5,523 nt of DNA from the NCBI GenBank assembly GCA_023446675.1, contig JAEXPO010000191.1:1-5523 (forward strand). The letters run 5' to 3'. Below, piece by piece: positions 5,361 through 5,523 of the stretch. The stretch's first letter is position 1. Each line of letters opens with the position of its first letter. Below the pieces are notes generated by a model. It saw only the letters and a program-made list of their open reading frames with translations, was not told where the DNA came from and did not search any database. Made by a program: the position numbers and the translations under genes. Source of the DNA: Bacillota bacterium. GTDB lineage: Bacteria; Bacillota; Clostridia; DSM-8532.

Positions 5361-5523
5361 ATGGATGAGTTTAACACCTTTGATGAAGACGCCAATAGTC
5401 TCTCGTTACGGGGCAAGGTTTTTGTAAGGCTTGAAAATGATATTATCAACGGTAAATACAAGCAGGGCGAAAGCCTTAATGAATCCAGGGTAGCCAATGA
5501 GCTTAAAGTCAGCCGGACACCTG
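5361..5523 (+). CDS. GntR-family transcription regulator, N-terminal part, 3' end outside the window
   Basis: Only 54 codons plus one base are present. They form most of a GntR winged helix-turn-helix DNA-binding domain: LRGKVFVRLENDIINGKY (16-33), QGESLNESRVANEL (35-48) and KVSRTP (49-54), matching the family pattern in which V-REAL would come next. The NGKY-GE-LNES-VA-EL-VSRTP form is that of the FadR/FCD branch, whose missing C-terminal domain usually binds an organic acid. The ATG at 5361 is preceded by a modest TGAGG (5351-5355) and by a good promoter with a palindrome over its -10 box, so the gene probably starts a new, self-repressed transcription unit. Ligand and target genes cannot be told from this window. 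Confidence 0.88.
   Translation, partial: MDEFNTFDEDANSLSLRGKVFVRLENDIINGKYKQGESLNESRVANELKVSRTP

Overview
The window looks like a piece of a Clostridia-type (Firmicutes) chromosome. The supporting signs are moderate G+C, strong AAGGAGG-like ribosome binding sites, intrinsic hairpin-plus-T terminators, and a bacterial (Aquifex-type) aconitase next to a eukaryote-like NADP isocitrate dehydrogenase. Genus cannot be set from the sequence alone. All genes run on the + strand, and nothing convincing is encoded on the - strand.

Layout. (1) 1-1247: the C-terminal two thirds of aconitase, cut by the window edge. (2) 1377-2579: a complete NADP-dependent isocitrate dehydrogenase. Together these turn citrate into 2-oxoglutarate, the oxidative arm that feeds glutamate synthesis in many anaerobes; no citrate synthase gene is in view. 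A possible terminator overlaps the end of icd. (3) 2737-3351 and 3455-4108: two paralogous TrkA/KtrA-like RCK proteins, the cytosolic nucleotide-sensing subunits of potassium uptake systems. They are separated by a gap holding a long hairpin with a 15-bp stem. No membrane subunit (TrkH/KtrB) is present in the window. (4) 4158-4967: a Cof-type HAD-IIB phosphatase, following the second RCK gene closely and ending in a terminator that overlaps its stop codon.

(5) 4968-5360: a 393-bp gene-free region. It has a second, strong terminator at 5085-5130, a dense set of inverted repeats at 5135-5190, a 10-bp direct repeat, and a near-consensus promoter at 5305-5333. The -10 box of that promoter lies inside a perfect 12-bp palindrome, within an imperfect 22-bp one. 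(6) 5361 to the end: the first 54 codons of a GntR-family regulator, very probably autoregulated through that palindrome.

Most of the window is ordinary housekeeping sequence. The points most worth a second look are the GntR operator/promoter, the hairpin between the RCK genes, the altered nucleotide-binding loop of the first RCK protein, and the structured gene-free stretch after the HAD gene. I see no CRISPR array, insertion sequence, tRNA, rRNA or clearly new multi-gene system.
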